Positions 7,912 through 16,505 of a DNA stretch of 50,867 nucleotides are shown piece after piece; the first letter of the stretch is position 1, and every line of letters begins with the position of its first letter. Under the pieces are notes generated by a model that worked only from the letters and a program-made list of their open reading frames with translations, searched no databases and had not been told where the DNA came from. Both the position numbers and the translations under genes were made by a program. The DNA is from Lishizhenia tianjinensis (GTDB taxonomy: Bacteria; Bacteroidota; Bacteroidia; Flavobacteriales_D; Crocinitomicaceae), in NCBI GenBank assembly GCA_943330745.2, contig CALQIX020000025.1, forward strand, positions 1 to 50,867. Direction: 5' to 3'.

Positions 7912-8587
7912 GCTGACCGATGAGCAAGTTGACTATGTTTTGAATGAAATAAAAGCACGTGGGGTGACTATTGAAGATCTGCAATACAACCTACTAGATC
8001 ACATGTGCTGTATCATTGAAAACGAAATAAGGGATGAAGACGACTTTTACCAGTTTGTCAATGCTGTTTTTCCACAATTTTTCCACGAAAATTTAGTTGA
8101 AATTGAAAAGGAAACTATTTTATTAGTAACATTTAAAAATTATTATGCCATGAAAAAAACAATGTATTTAACCAGTGTTTTGGTTACTGCTTTTATGATT
8201 TTATTTTCACTCTTTAAAATCTTTCACTTACCGGGTGCAGCTGCCTTATTTGTAATCACAGTAGTGCTATTCTCCTTGCTATTCTTGCCTTTAGTCATTC
8301 TGATTAAACTCAAAGATGAATCGAAAAAAACGGAGAAAATGGTATATAGTTTTGGTTTTTTACTTGGGATTTCAACTTCAATCGGTGTATTGTTTAAGTT
8401 AATGCATTGGCCGAATGCAGGGATTTTGATGTTATCCGGTGTTTCGATTTTCACCTTTATCTATGTTCCCTTGTACTACATAACACAATCGCGAACCACC
8501 AAAGACAAGTACCAAACCATTTTATTATCCATTTTAATGTTTACGGTAGGAGGATTGATGTTTGCCCTATTCGATTTAAATCACTAG
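7904..8587 (+). CDS. PadR-linked membrane protein with a duplicated LFKxxHxPxA unit
   Basis: A 227-residue protein of no family I can name. The N-terminal 80 residues are soluble and helical (TDEQVDYVLNEIKARGV, then LLDHMCCIIENEI). The rest holds four or five membrane segments. Two copies of a motif, LFKIFHLPGA (103-112) and LFKLMHWPNA (163-172), lie exactly 60 residues apart, each at the end of a membrane helix, so the membrane part looks like a duplicated two-helix unit. The motif recalls the LFKIxH segment at the first membrane helix of GldL-like gliding proteins, but this is only a resemblance. A GTG start at 7898 is possible; the ATG at 7904 is preferred. It overlaps padR by 8 bp, as in other PadR-membrane protein pairs where the partner is the regulated target. 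Confidence 0.8.
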   Translation: MVKLTDEQVDYVLNEIKARGVTIEDLQYNLLDHMCCIIENEIRDEDDFYQFVNAVFPQFFHENLVEIEKETILLVTFKNYYAMKKTMYLTSVLVTAFMILFSLFKIFHLPGAAALFVITVVLFSLLFLPLVILIKLKDESKKTEKMVYSFGFLLGISTSIGVLFKLMHWPNAGILMLSGVSIFTFIYVPLYYITQSRTTKDKYQTILLSILMFTVGGLMFALFDLNH

Positions 8588-8749
8588 AAATAAATTATCC
8601 AGGTTTTCTAGAAATCAATTGATAATAAGATTAAAAAGTAGGGGAAGGATGTTCGATTAAAATCACTTTAATAGTTAATATTTTGAATTGTAAGGAATTT
8701 AGCAATAAGTTTTTTCTTAATTTTTTAGAATTCTCTATTTTATGATCAA
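8588..8749. other. Intergenic region with a weak inverted repeat
   Basis: No gene is seen. CTAGAAA (8584-8590) and TTTCTAG (8605-8611) form a 7-bp inverted repeat that includes the upstream stop codon, but no U-tract follows, so I do not call it a terminator. Confidence 0.3.
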
Positions 8750-8793
8750 TTGAAAATGAAATATTTGACTATCTTTACAAGTAAAAATTACTT
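8750..8793 (+). promoter_or_regulatory. Promoter and leader of the T9SS substrate gene
   Basis: TTG (8750-8752), a 17-bp spacer and TATCTTTA (8770-8777) resemble the Bacteroidota -33/-7 promoter with one mismatch at the last -7 base. The leader then carries a perfect inverted repeat, AAGTAA-AAA-TTACTT (8779-8793), ending at the base before the ATG. It could be an operator or a weak hairpin over the start. Confidence 0.4.
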
Positions 8794-11700
8794 ATGCAAA
8801 ATAATTATCTAAAATCTTTACTTACTATTATAGTAGTTCATTTTTCGGTTTCTCTTTTTAGTCAGTTATCGATATCGAATATTTATGATATGACCTCAAC
8901 TGGAGGTATTTTTACCAGTAATTTCTTCAGAACTGTTGCAGTAGATGTTAACGGTGATGTTTGGGCTGGAACCAATGGTCAGAAATTGTATCGATTTAAT
9001 GGAAATGCATGGGAGCCTGCAACAACTTTTACAACACAAAGCTTTAGATTTATTACCCCAAATCCAAATGGGGGTATTTGGGTTGCACAAAGTGGCAGCA
9101 CAGGAACCGACGCAATTAATGGTGGTGTCGACTTTTTGGATTCTACTTATGTTAGAACGCATTATGGATCAATTGAAGGACTAGTTTCGAGGTACACAAC
9201 ATCACTTACAAGAATGAATAATGGAGATGTTGTTGCTGTTCATGCTCCAAACACAACTGGAGGTGTTGTTAGTGGAGGAGGAATCGATATAATTTCTAAT
9301 GGTAATGTAAGTTCTATTTTGAATGGATTACCTTCAGGTGCTTTTGCCAGTGATCGAAAATGTTGGGCTGTAGGATCAAATGGAAGTAGCCAATTTTGGG
9401 TTGGAGTTGAAAGAGCATGCAATACTTCAGGGGTTTGTAATTATGGATACATTGCAAAATATGATAATCTAGGAAATCACCTAGGAAATATTGATATTAC
9501 CAATTCGCCTATCCCCTTCACGAATACTTCTGCATCAACAATTGTAAGATCCATTCATTTTACAAACGACAACAAAGTTTTTGTTGGGTTATTTTCTGGT
9601 GGTGTTGCAGTTTATGATCTTGTTTTTGATGTTTGGACAATCATTAATGAAACAAACTCACTTTTCCCGGCAGGTGCATCAGTGAATAATCAAGCTATTT
9701 ATTCAGTTGGTAATGAGGTTTTTATAGGTACCACGGCAGGATTATTGATTTATAATTCGAATGGTACATTAACAAATCCAGCTTCTTATCAATTAATTAA
9801 TACAGGCTTACCAAGCAATAGCGTTAATGGAATTTCTAAAGGTCCTGATGGACATGTTTGGTTGGCAACAAGTGCTGGAATCGTAGAAATGGCTTCATCT
9901 ACACTTACAGGAAGTGTCAATAATAGTATTGCATATTTTGCGCTTGGCACAATCAGCCATTTACCTTTGGATAATTCAAAAGTATATCTAAAAGATATGG
10001 TAACTGGGATTTATTTGGATTCAGTTGTTACAGGTGTATCTGGGTCTTTTACATTTCCTTTTCCAACATCAACAAATCCTATTCAGTTGGAAGCTTTTCA
10101 CACGCTAAATAACAATACCTATTCATGTAAAATTCCGAATGTCGTTCCCTCAGATATTAATGTTAATCTTTCAGAAGGACTTTGGCAGCAAGTAATGGAT
10201 TCGATTCCTAGTTTAAACTCTTTCCAAACGGAAGCTAGCTTTTTTTGGGATTTGCTAACTACTTATCCATCTTTTCAAGGATATTCTGTTGCCGATATTC
10301 AAGCTAATCTCCAGCAATTTAAACATTTGTCTCCACAGAATCATGAGAATGAACTTGAGGTATTGGCAAGAATGATTGTTTTTAAGGAGGTAATGCAATC
10401 CTATGGATATAATTCATTGGAAATCTCTACTAATTTAGTTTCTGCAACAACAGACTTTTTAATTGGTATTTATTCGGATGTTTTTTCAAAGAAAAAATTA
10501 GATTTAGATGCTTATGTATCAACAGTAGTTTCGGATGCAAAAAAGGAAATATTTGATTTGGCAATCGAACAAGTTATTGAAGTTTCAGATCCAGTGATAT
10601 CAAAATTATGTTCTTACATTGCTGATGTTGATTTGAGAACAACAATCGAAGCATCTCTGAAGGCAGCTATTGTTATTGTTAATCAAAATGCAGAATTAGA
10701 TGCGGGAGAAAATTTAAGTACTTCGCTTATTTTTGATCAGATTGAGGAAGATATTACCAATCTAGTGAATTTGATTTTCACTAAAGCGTTATTTGAACAA
10801 TATTATATCAAAAAAACGAAGCAAAATATTACGACAGCGAATGTAAATTTAAATTCAGCAAATACATCTTCAAATTTTTTAACTGCAGCAAATAATGCCA
10901 ATACAAATATTCAAACGTCTCAAAATTTATCAACAAATGTAATGACGGGAATGACCAATTTCAGTACAGCTTCTGAAGCTGCAGGCCAAGCACAAACTTT
11001 ATTTAACGCAGCATCCACCATTGCAGCCTTTACTGGTTTCGGATTGGGTTATGCAGTGATTTTGAAATCAATGGGCACTGCCGCACAAGTAATGAAACAT
11101 GGACTATTAGCATCATCTGTTGCACTCGGTGGAATGAGAATGTATTATTTAAAAGCTGAAAGCTTGACAGCGGCAAATGAATCATTTATACCGGCACTTC
11201 ATACGATTCCAGACAATAATTACCAACCAATTTCATTGATACCATTAAATGACGCGTTAACGAGTTATCAAAATCAACTTCAAGTCACCATGGATTTTGT
11301 TCAAAATAATGATCAAACCAATGCAATCGATGCTATGATCAATTTATATTATTTGGATTCTGTTCTAGCTAAGCAATACTACATTACATCTGCACAAATG
11401 CTTACCGCTGCGCCACAATACCACTTGCAGTCGGGTAATGGAGATAATTTCACAAATTCAATAATCATAGGTGGAATTGAAGATAATCGTTCAAAACGAA
11501 GAAGCTTTTCAAATTTTTTCTCGGCCTATATCATTGACAGCACAGATAATTCTTTGATTGACTCAATTCTTTTCATTGGTAATGATATTATCGCAGATGG
11601 ATTAGACTTATTTGATTCTCTTTCTTTTTATAATGTGGAAATTGAAAATATCCCAGTAGAGCCTCATTTATTGGACCTGGGTGTTTTGGATCAAAATCCT

Positions 11701-12243
11701 TTTGTGTATGGTCAAACTAAAACCGTTCGTGCCGTTGTGAAAAATATTGGTCAAAGCGATATAAACAATGTCTATGGTAAATTCCAAATCGGTGGAGGAT
11801 TTAATGCAATTCAAGATTCCGTTTATCTCGGAACAGTGGCAGCCGACCAAATTGACACGTTAGAATTTCAAGTTACTGCTCCAACTTATGATACAATTGT
11901 TCACTTTACAATAGATTTGAATGCTACAAATGGTGAAGTAGACGGTATTGGTGGAGCGCTTGTGGTTAACGGTGGTAATCCAGTCCAAGTTAGTGAAATC
12001 GAAATCGAAAAAACGTTTGTTAAATTGTGGCCTAATCCTGCGAAAAATGAGTTGAGTATTTCAACCAATTCAAATGCATTTAATTTGCAAATATTTAACC
12101 TGCAAGGTAAGTTGATGCATTCAATCTATTCAAATAGCGCTTCATTATCTGTTGATGTACAGCGTTTTGAAAATGGATTATATTTAATTCAAGGTGTTAA
12201 AGACGGTTCAATTCTATTTCAAGATAAATTCATTAAACTGTAA
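8794..12243 (+). CDS. Large secreted protein: beta-propeller, helical middle, T9SS type-A sorting domain
   Basis: A 1149-residue exported protein. Residues 1-24 form a signal peptide (ending in SLFSQ). Residues 40-370 carry two-component-propeller-type repeats (VNGDVWAGTNGQKLYRFNG, GPDGHVWLATSAGIVEM). A small beta domain lies at about 374-450 and a long helical region at about 460-900. A CARDB-like beta domain follows at about 965-1060 (VRAVVKNIGQSDINNVYG). From about 1076 a type IX sorting domain begins (KLWPNPAKNELSIS ... ENGLYLIQGVKDG). The sorting domain predicts export by the T9SS and surface attachment or release. The middle holds an odd Gly/Ala-rich hydrophobic stretch (about 735-790). 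No enzyme motif is recognised. It stands alone, with its own promoter. Confidence 0.85.
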   Translation: MQNNYLKSLLTIIVVHFSVSLFSQLSISNIYDMTSTGGIFTSNFFRTVAVDVNGDVWAGTNGQKLYRFNGNAWEPATTFTTQSFRFITPNPNGGIWVAQSGSTGTDAINGGVDFLDSTYVRTHYGSIEGLVSRYTTSLTRMNNGDVVAVHAPNTTGGVVSGGGIDIISNGNVSSILNGLPSGAFASDRKCWAVGSNGSSQFWVGVERACNTSGVCNYGYIAKYDNLGNHLGNIDITNSPIPFTNTSASTIVRSIHFTNDNKVFVGLFSGGVAVYDLVFDVWTIINETNSLFPAGASVNNQAIYSVGNEVFIGTTAGLLIYNSNGTLTNPASYQLINTGLPSNSVNGISKGPDGHVWLATSAGIVEMASSTLTGSVNNSIAYFALGTISHLPLDNSKVYLKDMVTGIYLDSVVTGVSGSFTFPFPTSTNPIQLEAFHTLNNNTYSCKIPNVVPSDINVNLSEGLWQQVMDSIPSLNSFQTEASFFWDLLTTYPSFQGYSVADIQANLQQFKHLSPQNHENELEVLARMIVFKEVMQSYGYNSLEISTNLVSATTDFLIGIYSDVFSKKKLDLDAYVSTVVSDAKKEIFDLAIEQVIEVSDPVISKLCSYIADVDLRTTIEASLKAAIVIVNQNAELDAGENLSTSLIFDQIEEDITNLVNLIFTKALFEQYYIKKTKQNITTANVNLNSANTSSNFLTAANNANTNIQTSQNLSTNVMTGMTNFSTASEAAGQAQTLFNAASTIAAFTGFGLGYAVILKSMGTAAQVMKHGLLASSVALGGMRMYYLKAESLTAANESFIPALHTIPDNNYQPISLIPLNDALTSYQNQLQVTMDFVQNNDQTNAIDAMINLYYLDSVLAKQYYITSAQMLTAAPQYHLQSGNGDNFTNSIIIGGIEDNRSKRRSFSNFFSAYIIDSTDNSLIDSILFIGNDIIADGLDLFDSLSFYNVEIENIPVEPHLLDLGVLDQNPFVYGQTKTVRAVVKNIGQSDINNVYGKFQIGGGFNAIQDSVYLGTVAADQIDTLEFQVTAPTYDTIVHFTIDLNATNGEVDGIGGALVVNGGNPVQVSEIEIEKTFVKLWPNPAKNELSISTNSNAFNLQIFNLQGKLMHSIYSNSASLSVDVQRFENGLYLIQGVKDGSILFQDKFIKL

Positions 12244-12410
12244 TATGATAAAGTGTATGAATAAAAAATGCGCTAGTTGCTTGAATTAAGAACAGAAATA
12301 ATTTTGCGTCCAACTACCACTGCACAATTAGATGCATGGGTTGATTGGGTTTTGGTTCAGGGAAATAAATGACCAAAAAAGCAATAAGAACTTTGTGAAA
12401 TATCCTAAAA
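12244..12410. other. Intergenic region with a short unassigned reading frame
   Basis: A plus-strand frame at 12277-12372 reads LLELRTEIILRPTTTAQLD then AWVDWVLVQGNK and stops. It has no ATG and no recognised family. The residue mix looks protein-like, so it may be the tail of a lost gene, but the support is weak. Confidence 0.2.
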
Positions 12411-12446
12411 AGAAAAAGCCCTAATTGATTTCTCAGTTAGGGCTTT
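12411..12446 (-). terminator. Intrinsic terminator of the Spy-like gene
   Basis: AAAGCCCTAA (12415-12424) and TTAGGGCTTT (12437-12446) form a perfect 10-bp stem with a 12-nt loop. On the minus strand it is followed by a T-rich run, as expected for the gene ending at 12465. The plus strand has a poorer U-tract. Confidence 0.8.
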
Positions 12447-12464
12447 CAATAATATGTGAAGAAA

Positions 12465-12860
12465 TTAATCTTTCTTGTTCGAATCTTTAATTTTTCCGTT
12501 TACTTTTTCTTTCTTCTTCATGCGCTCAATTTTTTTTTCAGCGATGGTCAATTCCAATTTTGTGTATTGCTCGGATGTTAATACGTTTTTCAACATTGCC
12601 ATACGTGCATCGTTATTTGATTTTACAATCGCATTTTTTTCAGCATCTGACATTGTTGTATTCGCCATAATTCCTTGGTTTTTTTGAATGATTCCCAAGT
12701 TTATTTCTTTAACCTTCGCTGCTTGATCGTCAGATAACGATAATTCAGTTTTCATTCGCATTGTTTGATTAGTTGCGCGCTCTTCAGCAGTTTTCTGACC
12801 AAAGCTAATTGTAGAGCTCAATAAAACGAATCCTAGTACAAGTGATTTTAGTGTTTTCAT
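12465..12860 (-). CDS. Small exported Spy/CpxP-like (LTxxQ-type) protein
   Basis: A 131-residue protein with a clear signal peptide (MKTLKSLVLGFVLLSSTISFGQ). The mature part is helical and highly charged, with two LTxxQ-like turns: LSLSDDQAAKVKEI near residue 42 and LTSEQYTKLE near 90. A Lys-rich tail follows (KKKEKVNGKIKDSNKKD). This pattern is that of Spy/CpxP-like periplasmic proteins common in Bacteroidota. In Spy the LTxxQ repeats shape a periplasmic chaperone; that role here is inference. It is a single gene, divergent from the M50 protease gene and ended by its own terminator. Confidence 0.75.
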   Translation of the reverse strand: MKTLKSLVLGFVLLSSTISFGQKTAEERATNQTMRMKTELSLSDDQAAKVKEINLGIIQKNQGIMANTTMSDAEKNAIVKSNNDARMAMLKNVLTSEQYTKLELTIAEKKIERMKKKEKVNGKIKDSNKKD

Positions 12861-12960
12861 AAATTAAATTTAATTCCCGAATTTACAAATAATATGCCAA
12901 CCACAAAACGATATTGGGAAACTTCTTTTAATTGTTCACAATTACTTTCATTCAAAACCT

Positions 12961-12968
12961 TAACTTTG
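12961..12968 (+). promoter_or_regulatory. -7 motif for the M50 protease gene
   Basis: TAACTTTG matches TAnnTTTG and ends 7 nt before the ATG at 12976, giving a very short leader. No well-placed -33 TTG is seen. Confidence 0.45.
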
Positions 12969-12975
12969 TTATCTT

Positions 12976-13935
12976 ATGAATGAATCGCACGAAAATAGTT
13001 TCTACCCACAAAAGCCAATTTTTGAAGAGAAAAAAGAATCAGGTACTTGGATGAAAACAGTGCTTTCAATGGCTTTGTTTATTGGAACCTTTCTATTGTT
13101 TTTTGAAGAACAAGTGTCATTTGTTTTGATGCTTGTTTTGGTGCTTTTTATACATGAGTTAGGACATTTTCTCTTGATGAAATTATTTAAATATGAAAAT
13201 GTGAAAATGCTTTTTGTTCCATTGATGGGTGCTTTTGTACAAGGTAAAAAGAAACAGTATTCGCAGGTTGAAAGCCTACTGGTGGTTGGTGCAGGTCCGT
13301 TTCCGGGTATCATTTTGGGTGTTTTATTTCTTTTTCTTTTCCAAATGAATTTAAATGCAAATTACTTTTTGATTTCAATCTTGTTTTTTGCCCTAAACTT
13401 GATCAATTTACTTCCTTTAGACCCTTTGGATGGTGGACAATTATTTAAACTTCTCTTGCGCAAGAACTCGGATTTATTCTTATTGATATTTTCGTTTACT
13501 TCCTCGATGATATTGATTCTTTTAGGATTGTATTTGGAAAATTGGTACCTGACGTTATTTGGATTCTTCATGGGTTTCCGTGTTCGAAACATGCAAAGAA
13601 ATTACATTATTCGCAAATGCCTAAGAGAAGAGAGTATAAATTACACCAAAGATTACAATGAACTAAGCAACCAAGAATATTCCCAAATCAAAGATGTTAT
13701 TTTGGATAATTCAAAATCACTTAAAAAATTTAAAGATATGGATGAGGGAGACGATGCGGATAGATTGGTTGCACAAGAGGTAAATTCAATATTAGTGGTT
13801 CCCATGCAGATGAACGCTTCTTGGTGGTTGAAATTACTGATTTTACTTTTTTGGATTGCTTCGTTTGTTCTACCAGTTTATTTAATTTTACAAATTGATC
13901 CGGCTCTTTTTGATTATGGTATTTTTAATAAATGA
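12976..13935 (+). CDS. Site-2 protease family (M50) membrane metalloprotease
   Basis: A 319-residue polytopic membrane protein. The zinc motif HELGH lies within a membrane helix at residues 60-64 (FIHELGHFLLMKLF), and the third ligand region NLLPLDPLDGGQLF follows at about 144-157 with Asp152. Both are signatures of M50 intramembrane proteases. No PDZ domain is seen, unlike RseP. The C-terminal part has a charged loop (about 215-275) and a last membrane helix near 285-310. Substrates cannot be read from the sequence. The downstream Smr gene starts inside its 3' end. Confidence 0.85.
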   Translation: MNESHENSFYPQKPIFEEKKESGTWMKTVLSMALFIGTFLLFFEEQVSFVLMLVLVLFIHELGHFLLMKLFKYENVKMLFVPLMGAFVQGKKKQYSQVESLLVVGAGPFPGIILGVLFLFLFQMNLNANYFLISILFFALNLINLLPLDPLDGGQLFKLLLRKNSDLFLLIFSFTSSMILILLGLYLENWYLTLFGFFMGFRVRNMQRNYIIRKCLREESINYTKDYNELSNQEYSQIKDVILDNSKSLKKFKDMDEGDDADRLVAQEVNSILVVPMQMNASWWLKLLILLFWIASFVLPVYLILQIDPALFDYGIFNK

Positions 13936-14428
13936 GAAAGTTTGCTTTTTGCATGAATCCGGATCTGGAGTCATAAAGTCAGTCTTAACTGGAAATAGAT
14001 ACCTTGTTGAAAACGAATCAGGAATAGAGCTTGTTTTATATAGTCATGCACTTGTCAAAATTCATAGTGAAGAATACTCCTCAAAAATTGTTATTAAAGA
14101 TTTTGTTCCTGTCAAGCTCAAATCAAAGGTAACAAAGGAAGACCCAGAAATTGATTTGCACATTGAGGAATTAATTGATCATTACAACAAGATGTCTAAT
14201 TTTGAGATCTTACAATGCCAAATAAGGCACTTAGAGGCTTTTGTTCAACGTATGCTTTCGCGCAATTGTCGTCGTTTTGTCGTTATTCATGGCGTTGGTG
14301 AAGGTGTTTTGAAAAATGAAGTGCGCATAACCTTGAGAAATTACCCAGGAATTACAGCGCGCGATGCAAATGCTCAAAAATATGGAAAAGGGGCAACCTT
14401 GGTGGAAGTAAATTATAATATGCGTTAA
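13916..14428 (+). CDS. Smr-domain protein with an N-terminal beta domain (DUF2027-like)
   Basis: A 170-residue protein ending in a Smr domain: IDLHIEELIDHY (the LDLH-type motif) and VVIHGVGEGVLKNEV (the HGxG motif), then ARDANAQKYGKGATLVEV. Smr domains bind DNA or RNA and some are nucleases. The N-terminus (NEKVCFLHESGSGVIKSVL) resembles the small beta-barrel in front of Smr in DUF2027-type Bacteroidota proteins. A TTG at 13895 would extend it upstream, but ATG 13916 gives the usual start. It overlaps the M50 gene by 20 bp, so translation is likely coupled. Confidence 0.82.
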   Translation: MVFLINEKVCFLHESGSGVIKSVLTGNRYLVENESGIELVLYSHALVKIHSEEYSSKIVIKDFVPVKLKSKVTKEDPEIDLHIEELIDHYNKMSNFEILQCQIRHLEAFVQRMLSRNCRRFVVIHGVGEGVLKNEVRITLRNYPGITARDANAQKYGKGATLVEVNYNMR

Positions 14429-14445
14429 GGCTCAATCCTTTTGAG

Positions 14446-14453
14446 TAATTTTG
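14446..14453 (+). promoter_or_regulatory. -7 motif abutting the sufE start
   Basis: TAATTTTG matches TAnnTTTG and ends 4 nt before the sufE ATG, predicting a leaderless mRNA. Just upstream, CTCAA-TCCTT-TTGAG forms a small hairpin that could end the Smr transcript. Confidence 0.4.
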
Positions 14454-14457
14454 TGCC

Positions 14458-14871
14458 ATGTCAATTCAAGAAAAGCAACAAGCAATTATCGATGAATTCC
14501 TCGTTTTTGACGATTGGATGGATAAATATGAATATATCATCGACCTAGGGAAAGAATTACCGCGTATTGATGAGGATAAAAAAACTCCCGATCGAATTAT
14601 AGAAGGATGTCAGTCACGTGTTTGGTTAGATTCAATGTATATAGAGAATAAACTTTCTTTTCATGCAGATTCAGATGCAATTATTACAAAAGGAATCATC
14701 GCTTTGCTCATTCAGGTTTTAAATAATGAAACACCCGAAAACATTGCTTCAGCAAATTTGTTCTTCATTGACGAAATTGGTTTGAAAGAACATTTATCTC
14801 CAACACGTGCAAATGGATTGCTAAGTATGGTTAATAGAATGAAAATGGATGCAATTAAACTACTGAAATAG
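14458..14871 (+). CDS. sufE: Cysteine desulfuration protein SufE
   Basis: A 137-residue SufE, the sulfur acceptor that takes persulfide sulfur from SufS for Fe-S cluster assembly. The reactive Cys is residue 51 in EGCQSRVW, the same position as in E. coli SufE. Other family marks are DWMDKYEYIIDLGKELP near the N-terminus and SANLFFIDEIGLKEHLSPTR near the C-terminus. It is followed 6 bp later by a MIP18-type Fe-S assembly gene, which supports the role. The core suf genes (sufBCDS) are not in the window. Confidence 0.94.
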   Translation: MSIQEKQQAIIDEFLVFDDWMDKYEYIIDLGKELPRIDEDKKTPDRIIEGCQSRVWLDSMYIENKLSFHADSDAIITKGIIALLIQVLNNETPENIASANLFFIDEIGLKEHLSPTRANGLLSMVNRMKMDAIKLLK

Positions 14872-14877
14872 TTGATT

Positions 14878-15183
14878 ATGAAGGAAATGGAAGATAAAAT
14901 AGTGACGATGCTTAAATCAATTTATGACCCCGAAATTCCGGTGGATATTTATGAATTAGGATTGATTTATGAAGTTAAAATTGATAAAGAAAATCAAGTT
15001 CAGATTGAAATGACCTTAACTTCGCCAAATTGCCCCGTCGCAGAATCTCTTCCAAAGGAAGTAGAAGATAAAGTGGAAACAATTGAAGAAGTTGTTTCTT
15101 GTAAAGTAAATATTGTTTTTGATCCACCTTGGGACAAAGATATGATGAGCGAAGAAGCAAAATTAGAATTAGGATTTTTATAA
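14878..15183 (+). CDS. MIP18/DUF59 family Fe-S assembly protein (SufT-like)
   Basis: A 101-residue single-domain DUF59 (MIP18) protein. Visible marks are SIYDPEIPVDIYELGLIY, LTSPNCPVAESLP with the conserved Cys, and VFDPPWDKDMMSEEAKLELG. Family members (SufT, the N-terminal domain of ApbC, eukaryotic CIA2) help deliver or mature Fe-S clusters. A TTG two codons upstream (14872) is possible; ATG 14878 is preferred. It sits between sufE and fabF, with 1 bp before fabF. Confidence 0.9.
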   Translation: MKEMEDKIVTMLKSIYDPEIPVDIYELGLIYEVKIDKENQVQIEMTLTSPNCPVAESLPKEVEDKVETIEEVVSCKVNIVFDPPWDKDMMSEEAKLELGFL

Positions 15184-15184
15184 G

Positions 15185-16423
15185 ATGAGAAGAGTTGTTG
15201 TAACTGGTTTGGGTGCACTGACACCTATTGGAAATAATGTAAGTGATTTTTGGGATAATTTATTGGCAGGTAAAAGTGGCGCTGCTCCAATAACAAAATT
15301 TAATTCCTCCAAGCATAAAGTTCATTTTGCCTGTGAGTTGAAAGATTTTGACCCAAAACCTTTTTTTGAACCAAAAGAATTTAAAAAAATAGATCCCTTT
15401 TCTCAATACGCCCTGATTACTGCTGAAGAGGCCATTCAAGACTCAAAATTGGATTTATCTGTCATCAATAAAGATCGTGTAGGTGTAATTTGGGGTTCTG
15501 GAAATGGAGGTATTCAAACGTTTCAAGATCAAATGATGGAATTTTGTCAAGGAGATGGCACTCCTCGGTTTACTCCATTTTTTATACCTCGAATTTTAGT
15601 GGATATTGCATCGGGTTGGATTTCAATAAAATACGGCTTTAGAGGGGTGAATTTCTGTCCTGTTTCAGCTTGTGCTACCTCAACGACTGCAATTATTGAG
15701 GCGTTCAATTATATTAAATGGGACAAAGCAGATATCATAGTTACCGGAGGATCTGAAGCGGCAATCAATGAATCGGCTATTGGTGGATTTTCTTCCGCCA
15801 AAGCGCTTTCGACAAGAAATGATAATCCTGAAACTGCTTCTCGACCATTTGACGTTTCACGTGATGGCTTTGTTATGGGCGAGGGGGCAGGTGCTTTGGT
15901 GCTAGAAGAATACGAACATGCAATGAAACGTGGCGCGAAAATCTATGCAGAAGTGGTTGGTGGTGGAATGGCAGCCGATGCCTATCATTTAACAGGTACT
16001 CATCCAGAAGGAGATGGGGCTGTGTTGGGGATGAATGAGGCATTGCGCGAAGCTGGAATTCATGCTGACCAAATTGACCATATTAACATGCATGCTACTT
16101 CAACTCCTTTGGGTGACTTGTCTGAATTGATAGCCGCAAAACGAGTATTTGGTGAGCGGAAATCACTTGCTATATCGGCAACCAAATCGATGACAGGACA
16201 TTTACTCGGTGCCGCTGGTGCCATTGAGGCAATTGCTACCGTTTTAGCTTTAAAAGAACAAAAAGTGCCCCCAACAATCAATACAACGGAGATTATTCCT
16301 GAATTTGCTGATTCTTTTCATTTTCCTATGGGTAAATATCAGGAGAAAAAAATGGAATATGCCATGAGTAATACCTTCGGTTTTGGAGGGCACATTGCAA
16401 CCATCGTATTAAAAAAGATTTAA
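15185..16423 (+). CDS. fabF: 3-oxoacyl-ACP synthase II (FabF)
   Basis: A 412-residue beta-ketoacyl-ACP synthase II that condenses malonyl-ACP with acyl-ACP in type II fatty acid elongation. The Cys-His-His triad is complete: Cys163 in SACATSTTAI, His303 in NMHATSTPLGD and His339 in TKSMTGHLLGAAGA. The C-terminal SNTFGFGGHIATIVL is typical. It starts 1 bp after the MIP18-type gene, so it is probably read through from sufE. No ACP gene is adjacent, so the primary fab cluster is elsewhere. fabI lies 12 kb away in this window under a separate promoter. Confidence 0.95.
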   Translation: MRRVVVTGLGALTPIGNNVSDFWDNLLAGKSGAAPITKFNSSKHKVHFACELKDFDPKPFFEPKEFKKIDPFSQYALITAEEAIQDSKLDLSVINKDRVGVIWGSGNGGIQTFQDQMMEFCQGDGTPRFTPFFIPRILVDIASGWISIKYGFRGVNFCPVSACATSTTAIIEAFNYIKWDKADIIVTGGSEAAINESAIGGFSSAKALSTRNDNPETASRPFDVSRDGFVMGEGAGALVLEEYEHAMKRGAKIYAEVVGGGMAADAYHLTGTHPEGDGAVLGMNEALREAGIHADQIDHINMHATSTPLGDLSELIAAKRVFGERKSLAISATKSMTGHLLGAAGAIEAIATVLALKEQKVPPTINTTEIIPEFADSFHFPMGKYQEKKMEYAMSNTFGFGGHIATIVLKKI

Positions 16424-16505
16424 TTTTCAGGTTATTTACATTCCCTAGTTGATGAGTTGTTTGAAATGCACTCTTTTCCATCTTCTTGTGTTGTAATTTT
16501 ACCAG

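Noticed and set aside
8584..8611. 7-bp inverted repeat as a terminator of the PadR operon
   Set aside because: No U-tract follows and the stem includes the stop codon.
12245..12289. 14-codon Cys-containing ORF (MIKCMNKKCASCLN) after the T9SS protein
   Set aside because: It is too short to judge and has no promoter or conservation evidence.
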